A DNA stretch of 64,000 nucleotides. Source: Leptospiraceae bacterium (GTDB taxonomy: Bacteria > Spirochaetota > Leptospiria > Leptospirales > Leptospiraceae). The stretch is taken from the NCBI GenBank assembly GCA_024233865.1, contig JACKPA010000002.1, positions 62,001 to 126,000 on the forward strand. Reading direction: 5' to 3'. Below, in pieces: positions 1 through 7,197 of the stretch (position 1 is the stretch's first letter; every line of letters starts with the position of its first letter). The notes beneath the pieces were generated by a model. The model was not told the DNA's origin and did not search any database. It worked only from the letters and a program-made list of their open reading frames with translations. The position numbers and the translations under genes were made by a program.

Positions 1-60
1 AAAGTAACAAAAGAAAATACTTTCTTTGCAGAAATTAAAATATCTAAAGAACTATTTTGA
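1..60 (+). CDS. 3' end of an upstream gene (partial)
   Basis: The first 19 codons are open in frame 1 and end in TGA at 58-60. The peptide tail (ENTFFAEIKISKELF) resembles the last beta strand of a histidine-kinase ATPase domain, where a G-x-TF-x-v-x-iP pattern is usual. A GGAG ribosome site follows at once and serves the receiver-like gene at 73, so the two were probably one operon, perhaps kinase plus receiver. Too short to identify firmly. Confidence 0.4.
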   Translation, partial: KVTKENTFFAEIKISKELF

Positions 61-72
61 GGAGAATACAAA

Positions 73-1013
73 ATGAATATACTGTGGATTGAAGATGGGA
101 AAGATTTAGAACCAGCTAAGGCTGCTTCTGAAATTTGTAAGGATTTTATTGATAATGGCAAAAATTTTAAAGCAAACGCTGCGTCTCCCAGTTTTAAAGA
201 ATATTTAGAAAGACAGTTTAACCAAGAATTGCAAACATCAAAGATTCATAAATTGCACGTTTGTCGTTGTTATTCAGAATGGGTACAAGAAAACTTGAAT
301 TGTTTATTAGATTTTGATGCAATCATAATAGACAAAAACCTATAACAACAACCGGAAGATATTGAAGAACTCCGAAGACCAGACAATTATAAAGAAGATG
401 AGAATTTTGATAAAAATGCAGGTTTGTATATCTACAATGAATTGATTCAAAAAGGATACCCGGATGAGAATATTGTTTTTCTTACTGCCAATGATACGGA
501 TTTAGATAATTTTAAAACTCAATGCAAACGTGCGTTTATGAAAGTTCCAGCCAATACGATTGGAAAATCAGAAAAAGACATATCTGGAATAATAAGTGGC
601 TATCCGAAAATGAATCGCTGGCTAAAAGAGAAAGTAAACGATCCATATCTCACTCTCCGTCGTAATTCAGTTCTTGGACAAAATAGAAAACTACTTTTCC
701 ATTAAACAAGATGTATCTACTAAAAGAGATAAGTTTTATCTTTTTATTAGAGCTAACCAAAGATTGAGAGATATCAAACAAAGAAGGGTTTGTATGGGAA
801 AAAAATGAAGAACGCAATTATAGACCTATTTATGTACCTTCTTTTTCTGAGGAAACTCAAAAAACAAAATATTATTATGATTTTAACTTTAAAAACTCTG
901 CCAATTGCATTATGAAAATTCTTCTCAATTACACAGCTCATAATACAATAAGTAAAAATCTAGTTGAAATTGATGTCGCTAGCTGTGATCACGATCTAAG
1001 GAAAAACGCCTGA
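73..1013 (+). pseudogene. Broken receiver-like (response regulator) protein
   Basis: Starts at ATG after GAGGAGAATACAAA. The opening MNILWIED is the acidic beta-1 strand of a receiver domain. FDAIIIDKNL near residue 85 is the phospho-acceptor strand, and NIVFLTAND near residue 135 is the beta-4 strand with Thr. The frame is interrupted by an in-frame TAA at 343-345. It ends at 703-705, continues in frame 2 from about 674 (LDKIENYFSIKQDV), then in frame 3 from about 777 (GFVWEKNEERNYRPIYVPSF), and stops at 1011. The frame-3 part contains LLNYTAHN, recalling the R-x-W-x-A-H motif I associate with the helical C-terminus of roughly 400-residue receiver proteins paired with kinases. At least one nonsense change and two frameshifts make it a pseudogene. 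Its role was probably signal reception for a partner encoded upstream. Confidence 0.6.
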
Positions 1014-1272
1014 AAGAGCCGAGAAGGTAACATATTCATTTTCCGATGACTTAAAATCAAAAATACATTGTTGCAAAACAGGTGAAAAGTTTATTAATAT
1101 GCTCCCCTTGTTGATTGATCTGTTCTCAAGTACCGATTATAAAATAATACCAATTTCTACAATCGAAGCAAAGGAAAGCCAAGAATACGTTTTATTATCA
1201 GAACTTGGTGAACGTGGAAAGACATATTTAAAAGATGCAATTATTATTGATGAAAACAATTTTACCCTTTAA
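1006..1272 (+). pseudogene. Fragment resembling a CARF-domain protein
   Basis: Frame 1 is open from about 1006 to the TAA at 1270. It reads TPERAEKVTYSFSDDL, then KTGEKFINMLPLLIDLF, then YKIIPISTIEAKESQE. This alternation (a short motif with a YxF strand, then a helix, then a strand ending in a T-x-E-A-K-E-x-Q-E turn) is what I expect from the N-terminal half of CARF proteins, which sense cyclic oligoadenylates in type III CRISPR systems. No start codon in good context precedes it, and it lacks any effector domain, so it is at best a remnant. The neighbours (Cas6-like, Cas2, Csx20) support the reading. It could instead be the last part of the receiver-like protein upstream. Confidence 0.3.
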
Positions 1273-1285
1273 CAAGGATCATCCA

Positions 1286-1441
1286 ATGAGAATCAAACTA
1301 CACTTACGCCCTACCGGTAAAAGCAAAATTTTACCAATCAACTACGGAATTACCAAAGGAACTCTATTGGAATATATGGATACCATATCTTCTTGGGCAA
1401 AAGAGTGTATACAAAAAGAACGGGTTTTTAAACTGGAGTAA
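1286..1441 (+). pseudogene. Cas6-like N-terminal fragment, possibly fused to a Cas1 tail
   Basis: ATG at 1286 has an AAGGA ribosome site. The first 21 residues (MRIKLHLRPTGKSKILPINY) match the opening strand of Cas6 CRISPR-RNA endonucleases, in which a basic amphipathic strand is followed by LP-x-NY. Cas6 is normally over 200 residues; this ORF has 51. The last 30 residues (YMDTISSWAKECIQKERVF) do not resemble the Cas6 continuation. They end 3 bases before cas2, where a Cas1 C-terminus would normally lie. An internal deletion joining cas6 to the end of cas1 would explain this; it is inference. The fragment cannot be a working Cas6. Confidence 0.4.
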
Positions 1442-1444
1442 ACG

Positions 1445-1749
1445 ATGACTGATTCAGGAAAATTGTATATAGTTTGCTATGACCTACCAGCGACTCGTGA
1501 AGGAGAAAAGCGTAGACGAAAGGTTTCGGATACCTAAAAGACCATGGTGATAGGGTGCAATATTCTGTATATGAAGGACGTTTCCATTCCCAAGGAGAAC
1601 TGGACAAAATGATTGCCAAGATAAACCGTATTATAAATCCTGATGAAGATTCAATCCGAATCTATCCAATGGGTAGAAATTTTGAAAAAGATATTGTCAT
1701 CCTTGGAAAAGGTGAAATCTTTGATATTGAAAATGAATACATCTTTTAA
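1445..1749 (+). pseudogene. cas2: cas2, broken by a one-base frameshift
   Basis: Cas2 is the small metal-dependent partner of Cas1 in spacer acquisition. The first frame starts at ATG 1445 (GGAG 8 bases upstream) and reads KLYIVCYDLPATREGEKRRRKV, the beta-1 strand with the conserved Asp plus the basic helix. It hits TAA at 1535. Frame 1 then continues YLKDHGDRVQYSVYEGRF, the hallmark G-x-R-V-Q-Y-S-V-x-E strand, and ends with DEDSIRIYPMGR and a hydrophobic tail at 1747. Adding one T to the TTT at 1524-1526 restores a single frame of about 102 residues (RRRKVFGYLKDHGDRVQYS), the normal Cas2 length. Everything else is intact, so the lesion is recent or a base-calling error. Confidence 0.8.
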
Positions 1750-1766
1750 ATAAAAAGGAAATATAA

Positions 1767-2165
1767 ATGTTTTTAAACAGTACAGCCCATGCCTTGACTC
1801 CTGAACAAAAACAGAAGGCAATTGTTTATTCCGACACCATCATCGACCTAAAAGACGATGAGCCTTCATTGTATGAAAGGCTAACAAACTGCCCGGCTGA
1901 AATAACTGAGCTAAATCAGCTTTGTAACGACTATTTGCAATACTTAGAGAATCTATACACCAGACTAAATGGAGACATCGTTCTCCATTTTCCCATTGGA
2001 AGTCCTGTTTTTAATGCTCTATTTTTTTTGCATTTAAATCGAGAAAAGTTTCAAATACGAATCGTTTTTTCTCATACAGAAAGAGTGTCCGTAGACGAAA
2101 GACAACCCGACGGAAGCATTATAAAAAGAGCTGTTTTTAAGTTCGTCAAGTTTATTGAAATATGA
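1767..2165 (+). CDS. csx20: CRISPR-associated protein Csx20
   Basis: 132 residues, ATG after AAAAAGGAAATATAA, 17 bases after cas2. It has the Csx20 plan: an opening strand followed by LTPEQ, a helical centre, a hydrophobic strand (GDIVLHFPIGSPVFNALFFL), and a C-terminal signature TERVSVDERQPDGSIIKR followed by VFKFVKF. Csx20 is an accessory family of type III CRISPR loci; it has been grouped with Csx15 and Csx16 as ring nucleases that remove cyclic oligoadenylate signals. This is the only apparently complete gene of the island. With no visible Cas10 or effector it may be a leftover, or it may serve a locus elsewhere. Confidence 0.65.
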   Translation: MFLNSTAHALTPEQKQKAIVYSDTIIDLKDDEPSLYERLTNCPAEITELNQLCNDYLQYLENLYTRLNGDIVLHFPIGSPVFNALFFLHLNREKFQIRIVFSHTERVSVDERQPDGSIIKRAVFKFVKFIEI

Positions 2166-2307
2166 GAAAAAGTTCTTTGTTTCGTATTGGTGTACAGAAA
2201 AAAAGTTGTAAAATTGGGTTCTTTACACCAAAACGGAAATTTCGATTGAAATTAGCCAAGTGTACATTGACTGTTTTAATGTTGAAAAAGTGGTCTGTAA
2301 GAATTGA
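2162..2307 (+). pseudogene. Decayed small gene overlapping the csx20 stop
   Basis: ATG at 2162 overlaps the csx20 stop (ATGA), a usual operon junction. If one A is added to the A run at 2167-2171 the frame reads MRKKFFVSYWCTEKKL. After a second shift, LYTKTEISIEISQVYIDCFNVEKVV follows to the TGA at 2305. A K-F-F-V-S-Y-W start followed by a strand and a helix is typical of small uncharacterised proteins in phage and CRISPR neighbourhoods. I cannot name a family. With two shifts it is probably dead. Confidence 0.3.
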
Positions 2308-2336
2308 GAATCGAGCCAGCTTGGTATGGAGACTGC

Positions 2337-2627
2337 TTATTGCCTTTTAATAAAACACCACAAGATTTCGATTTTATTAAGTTCCGAATAATTTACTTGT
2401 ATGAGTTGGAGCATTGTCAATAATTATTTTGGATTTTCTTTCGGGATTAAGAGTATTTATAAAATTCTCGAAGACATTGACAATTACTTCACTTCTGAAA
2501 TCAATCTTGGTCTGCCACTTCTGGGTTTTACCGCATGTGCTCTTTGATAATGTTGTATAGATGGTTCTTTTCCTAAGGATTTAAATATCTTTTTTATCTC
2601 AATTTTTGATGCTGTAACGTATATCAT
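2337..2627 (-). mobile_element. IS630-family transposase remnant
   Basis: Read on the minus strand from ATG at 2627, one frame gives a short peptide ending at a TAA. A second frame gives WQTKIDFRSEVIVNVFENFI followed by KSKIIIDNAPTHTSKLF, the DDE-transposase strand with the second Asp (D-N-A-x-x-H). A third frame gives ELNKIEILWCFIK near the 3' end, matching the LNPIE-x-xW-x-x-x-K motif that carries the final Glu in IS630/Tc1-type enzymes. Only about 95 codons remain in three frames, and no terminal inverted repeats were found. It abuts the CRISPR remnants and the 3' end of the synthetase gene, so it may have helped break up the locus. Confidence 0.65.
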
Positions 2628-2649
2628 ATTATAATTTTCTTAAAAATCT

Positions 2650-5600
2650 TCATTTTTCTTTACAATTTTTTATAAAAATTTTTGCTATATTACTTACAGT
2701 ATTCCTTTTTGTAGGACTTCCGACGTATACCAAGCCTCTGCTTAGAGTTTCGTTTTTCATAACTACGCTATGGGGTAAAACCTTTGCATATTCTGAAATT
2801 TTTGCACCATAAAATAACAAAGCTCTTAAACTGACCGTTGCACCTTTTTGAACATATACATGGTCAAGCTTTAAAATCCTGTCTTCAAAACTATGGGCTT
2901 GAAACAAACAAGTTATGGTTGTATTATCCTCAAAATGAAGCATATCAGGATCAACCACTTGAGAGAAATGACCTATCAAGGACACGTTTTTTCCAATATC
3001 TACTCCCATCATTCTTAGCCACCATTGAATAAATACCGTATCTTCAAAAAATCGCAAAAATGGAGTTGCATAAACTCGCCATAGCACATAAAGAAAATCC
3101 CATCTAGAACACCAGCAAGACCATAGAGGATGTTCACCTGTTTTCATCTTACCTAAAAAAATCCATTTACACAACCAAGTAATAAAGCAAAAAAGAAACC
3201 CATAAAAAATAAAACAACTTGGAACAAACCAACTATAAAAATGAACAGGATTATACATTCTTGTTCCTTCATTTAAAATATATATCCAATAAAATGAGAC
3301 AACGGTTGGTAAAACAGGTAATAAAAATCGTAAGCTCTCCCAAAAAATGCGTGTAACCAATTGAATAAATGAAGGATTATAAGTTAACCTATCATCATAC
3401 TGTAGTATTTCTCGTTTTGGTAACTCAAAAGGAGGATGTCCAAAAAAGGAAGCTTTAGATTTTAGAATCTGAGGTTTTGCAACTGTACATACTCCAATCA
3501 AACAATCTTCCGATAGATGAACCCCACAAGGAATAACTGCATGATTTCCAATAAAAACCCCTTTTTCAAAATAAGTTTTTTCACAATAAATACTACCGTT
3601 TTTTATAGTTGGGGATCCCAAATAAATACCATCAGCAAAAAAACAGTAGCCTTCTACTTCCACTAACTCCGGGATTACTTCCATAATTGTACTAATCTCG
3701 GATTTGGACCCAACTTTCATACCTGAGATACGAAGCCAAATAGGCCAAAAAAGAGTTCCACTCAACCACTGTCCGGCATTGTGTACCAAGCTTTCTTTTA
3801 TCCAGACTTTTATCATTGTCCACGACCTGTATGAATAAACTCCTGGTTGAATGATAAATACATTTTTGCACAACAATGCTTGCCAGCACAATGACATTAA
3901 AATTCCACCCACTTCTACCAGACAAATAACAACCATTCCAAATATTTTATCGGACAGACTGGAAAAATACCAATCAACCAATTCTTTCGTTTGTATATTC
4001 CAGAAGTAGAAGCAAAAAACCAAAAGTAGAAAAAAGGGTAAATAACTAAAAAGAATTGTACCAAACCGAGAAATAAAAGGCAAAAGTGTAAAAAAGTGAG
4101 TTGAAAGTCCATTTTGTTTAGCAACAGCATTTATTGGTTCGATAGTTTTTTCTTTTACTGCTGGTATACCGTCCCACCTCTCATAAGATGGTATTTTTTG
4201 TTTTGACAAAATTACGGAAAGGGGACTCAACTCACTATAACGTCCCATAACGGTATCAGGAAAAAGACTTGCTCGTATTTCAATATTCGCTCCCTTTCCG
4301 ATTTGTATGGAACCTACAATCATTTCTTGGGCTTCATAATAAACCGTCTGCAAGGCTACATCACGACCAATGGTAACATCATCACCAATTTCCAATAAAT
4401 CCAAAGCTCCATTAAAACATTGCAGTCCGCGATGAATATAGACTCGCTTTCCGATTTTTGCTCCTAGTAACCTTAAAATAATATTATAGACTTCTGTTCC
4501 CTCCACCAAACTCCATGGTAAAAATTTCAAGAAACTATATACGATCCAATGTCGCAAATAAAAACTACCCCACATTGGATATTTACCTTTTTGGTAGCGA
4601 CCTATAAGCATTTTTTTTGATAAAATTGCCAAAGGTATATTTATCAAAAAAGATGTAAGTCCCAAAAAATAAAACAAAATGGGAAAAAATAAAAGAAATG
4701 GAATTGTTCCTAAAGCAGATAACAACCAAGGAAAAATATAATAAAAAAATATATAACCTAAATTGGAAACTATCCAAATACCAAAGAACACCCACAATCC
4801 TTGAACCAGAGAAACCCAAAAAGGGCGACTTATTTTAGGTGTTTGCACTCCTTCTTTATTTTCAGTATCGTTTTGAAGTTGGTTTTCTAGTTTTTGATTT
4901 AATTTTTTACAACTTCTAAGCTCATATATGTCTCTAACAGTTAGAGAAGCAGTTTTTGGATTTCGACGTAGATCAGATACAACCAAAGCAGCTAAAAGGG
5001 ATTGTCCTCCTGCTTCAAAAAAATCTTCTTCCTCTTGAATTGATGTTTTTAGGTGTTTTGTAAAAACAGATAAAATATAGCCCAAAGTATCGTTTTCTGT
5101 TATGTTATTTTTTATAGATTGTGAACTTTGAATTTTGATTAATGTAGGTAATAATTTTCGATCTAACTTGCCGCTGGTATTTGTAGGTAAATAGTCTACT
5201 TTTGAATATAAAGAAGGAATCATATAATTGGGAAGGTGTTTTTTTAGATGAAGGGTAATACTCCTCTCATCTAATAATCCATCCATTACCAAAAAAGCAA
5301 CTAATTGCATGTTTTCATCTTTTCCTTGCACAGCACACAGAACTTGATTAACACCAGGATACTTCATTAAATGGGTTTCAATATCCTCTAATTCGATACG
5401 ATATCCCCTTAATTTTATTTGATTGTCCGCACGACCTAAATAGTAGAGATAATCATTTTTATCTTTACTCACTAAATCTCCCGTTTTATAAATACGCCCC
5501 CATTTCGGATGTGTGATAAATTTTGCATCGGTAAGTTCCACGTTGTTCCAATATCCTCGTGCTAAACCAACTCCCCGAATGTACAACTCGCCACTATCCG

Positions 5601-6627
5601 TTCTTTCCATATTCTCATTCAAAACCAAAGCTTCGTTACCACGAACAGTCCTACCAATTGAAATAGTATCTCCTTTTCTGACGGTTGCTCTACATACCGT
5701 AACGGCTGTTTCCGTAGGACCATATCCGTTTTCCAATCTTCTGCCATCAGCCCACAAATCAACAATATCTTTTGTCAAAGGTTCACCACCCACATATAGC
5801 AACTTTAAGAATGGCAACTCTTTATTAGGTTCTTTACAAGCTAAGGTTCTTAAAAATGTTGGTGGTGGAGTTAATACCGAAATCTTTTCACGATTTAGCC
5901 AACCTATTAAATCAGGTCCAAGCCTGACTACTTCATCATTCAAAACAACCAATGTTGCACCAACAGAAAAGGCAAGATAGATTTCCTCTACAGACGAATC
6001 GTATGCAACAGATGACATTTGAGCGACTCTCTCATACTGGTTTAGTTGAAAATAATCTATGTCACTCAGTACCAAATTAACAATGCTCTGGTGTTCAATC
6101 ATAACACCTTTTGATTTACCCGTTGTTCCAGATGTATAAATCAAGTAAGCTAATTGACTTTGAGTTAGCTCCACTTTTGGTGGTGATGTTTTAAGAAATT
6201 TCCATTTTTTTTTATTTTTGTAAAATTCGTCAAAAAAGCCCAAAAGATTAAAACAGTTATAAGACCTAAAAGCTTCTCTGTATGTATCGGAATGGCACAA
6301 AACGGCAGAAGCATTTGTATCTTGTAAAATTTCTTCCATACGATTTACCGGACAATTAAGGTCAAAACACGTATAAGCTGCACCAATTTTTAATACAGCC
6401 AACTGAGCAATGTATAATACGGGATGGTTTCGTGGGCAAGAGATTGCAAAAATTGACGACTCTTGGGACAAAAAAGGATATATTTGATGGGCAAGTACAT
6501 TTGCCATAGAATTCAATTCTTGGTAAGACAATGACCATCTAGCAATTCCATCCAAATCTTTAGGAATTTCCAAAGCAATATGATCCGGAAATTTTTGTGC
6601 ACTTCTTTCAAAGATTTGATGAAGCAA
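2650..6627 (-). CDS. Membrane-bound single-module NRPS-like synthetase (epsilon-poly-lysine synthetase type)
   Basis: 1325 residues. An adenylation domain (about 1-500) carries IYTSGTTGKSKGV (A3), NGYGPTETAV (A5), YKTGDLV (A7), GRADNQIKLRGYRIELEDIE (A8) and TSGKLDR (A10, Lys487). A carrier domain (about 510-575) has EAGGQSLLA with Ser543 as the pantetheine site. The rest (about 600-1325) alternates hydrophobic membrane segments with three soluble blocks rich in left-handed beta-helix-like repeats, the architecture of the NRPS terminal domain of Pls. Pls is of nearly this length and makes an amino-acid homopolymer without a thioesterase. Asp210 should bind the amino group. Reading the specificity pocket by alignment to PheA gives D-S-E-T-Y-G-G-V-T-K. 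Glu at the third place is usual in Lys- or Orn-activating domains. A basic amino-acid substrate is therefore inferred, not shown. It follows the YdjM-like gene by 18 bases. Confidence 0.85.
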   Translation of the reverse strand: MLHQIFERSAQKFPDHIALEIPKDLDGIARWSLSYQELNSMANVLAHQIYPFLSQESSIFAISCPRNHPVLYIAQLAVLKIGAAYTCFDLNCPVNRMEEILQDTNASAVLCHSDTYREAFRSYNCFNLLGFFDEFYKNKKKWKFLKTSPPKVELTQSQLAYLIYTSGTTGKSKGVMIEHQSIVNLVLSDIDYFQLNQYERVAQMSSVAYDSSVEEIYLAFSVGATLVVLNDEVVRLGPDLIGWLNREKISVLTPPPTFLRTLACKEPNKELPFLKLLYVGGEPLTKDIVDLWADGRRLENGYGPTETAVTVCRATVRKGDTISIGRTVRGNEALVLNENMERTDSGELYIRGVGLARGYWNNVELTDAKFITHPKWGRIYKTGDLVSKDKNDYLYYLGRADNQIKLRGYRIELEDIETHLMKYPGVNQVLCAVQGKDENMQLVAFLVMDGLLDERSITLHLKKHLPNYMIPSLYSKVDYLPTNTSGKLDRKLLPTLIKIQSSQSIKNNITENDTLGYILSVFTKHLKTSIQEEEDFFEAGGQSLLAALVVSDLRRNPKTASLTVRDIYELRSCKKLNQKLENQLQNDTENKEGVQTPKISRPFWVSLVQGLWVFFGIWIVSNLGYIFFYYIFPWLLSALGTIPFLLFFPILFYFLGLTSFLINIPLAILSKKMLIGRYQKGKYPMWGSFYLRHWIVYSFLKFLPWSLVEGTEVYNIILRLLGAKIGKRVYIHRGLQCFNGALDLLEIGDDVTIGRDVALQTVYYEAQEMIVGSIQIGKGANIEIRASLFPDTVMGRYSELSPLSVILSKQKIPSYERWDGIPAVKEKTIEPINAVAKQNGLSTHFFTLLPFISRFGTILFSYLPFFLLLVFCFYFWNIQTKELVDWYFSSLSDKIFGMVVICLVEVGGILMSLCWQALLCKNVFIIQPGVYSYRSWTMIKVWIKESLVHNAGQWLSGTLFWPIWLRISGMKVGSKSEISTIMEVIPELVEVEGYCFFADGIYLGSPTIKNGSIYCEKTYFEKGVFIGNHAVIPCGVHLSEDCLIGVCTVAKPQILKSKASFFGHPPFELPKREILQYDDRLTYNPSFIQLVTRIFWESLRFLLPVLPTVVSFYWIYILNEGTRMYNPVHFYSWFVPSCFIFYGFLFCFITWLCKWIFLGKMKTGEHPLWSCWCSRWDFLYVLWRVYATPFLRFFEDTVFIQWWLRMMGVDIGKNVSLIGHFSQVVDPDMLHFEDNTTITCLFQAHSFEDRILKLDHVYVQKGATVSLRALLFYGAKISEYAKVLPHSVVMKNETLSRGLVYVGSPTKRNTVSNIAKIFIKNCKEK

Positions 6628-6645
6628 TAAATTCCTTCCTATTTT

Positions 6646-7194
6646 CTAAATATTTCTGTCCAATCGAAAAAGTTTTTTTATCAAATAAATTATCAGAAAA
6701 AAAAACAAAGTTGGAAATACAACAAATTTGATTTCGCTTAAGACTACTCTAAATCCCCATTCGCTTAAAAAATTTTTAATCCCAATGGGAGAAACTTGAA
6801 TCGGTCTATAGGTAAAGAAGTATCTCGTGTTATCAATAGGGAAAAAAAATGCAACACCCAAACCTCCATTAGTAGCAGCATCCAAAACTCCATGAGACAA
6901 AGTTGCCAAAAAGAAAAATAGAATTAGGTAACAACTCTTCTTCGTAAAAAATGCCTCCTTGTAAAACAAGAAAACTTTAATGGTTACCGATAACACTATC
7001 GCAAAAAATATTGAATGTGTAAACCCCCTATGCCCAAAAGGATGAGCATAAGGAATACCAAATTTAAAGGCAATCACGTCTATGTCAGGTAAGACGGAAC
7101 AAAAAATTCCTAAAGACAAAACTTTCCAACCACTATAATTAAAAGCCTTTCCCAAAAAGAAGGCTAAAAAACCGTGAGAAAATGCAGATGCCAA
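6646..7194 (-). CDS. YdjM-like membrane-bound metal-dependent hydrolase (DUF457)
   Basis: 182 residues with about four membrane segments. Conserved motifs are MASAFSHGFLAF at the N-terminus, LPDIDVIAF, GHRGFTHSIFFAI and LSHGVLDAATNGG; the His and Asp residues form the putative metal site of this family, whose reaction is not established. The start is TTG at 7194, three bases after the stop of the macroglobulin gene, so translation is probably coupled. It lies in an operon-like row between the macroglobulin and the synthetase. Confidence 0.75.
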   Translation of the reverse strand: MASAFSHGFLAFFLGKAFNYSGWKVLSLGIFCSVLPDIDVIAFKFGIPYAHPFGHRGFTHSIFFAIVLSVTIKVFLFYKEAFFTKKSCYLILFFFLATLSHGVLDAATNGGLGVAFFFPIDNTRYFFTYRPIQVSPIGIKNFLSEWGFRVVLSEIKFVVFPTLFFFLIIYLIKKLFRLDRNI

Positions 7195-7197
7195 ATG

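Noticed and set aside
1428..1619. Minus-strand ORF opposite cas2
   Set aside because: It is an antisense shadow; the plus-strand frames carry clear Cas2 motifs.
1..2640. CRISPR repeat-spacer array
   Set aside because: No regularly spaced direct repeats of 25-40 bases were seen here or elsewhere in the window.
5513..5980. 155-codon plus-strand ORF inside the synthetase gene
   Set aside because: It lies antisense to conserved adenylation motifs and has no ribosome site or recognisable protein pattern.
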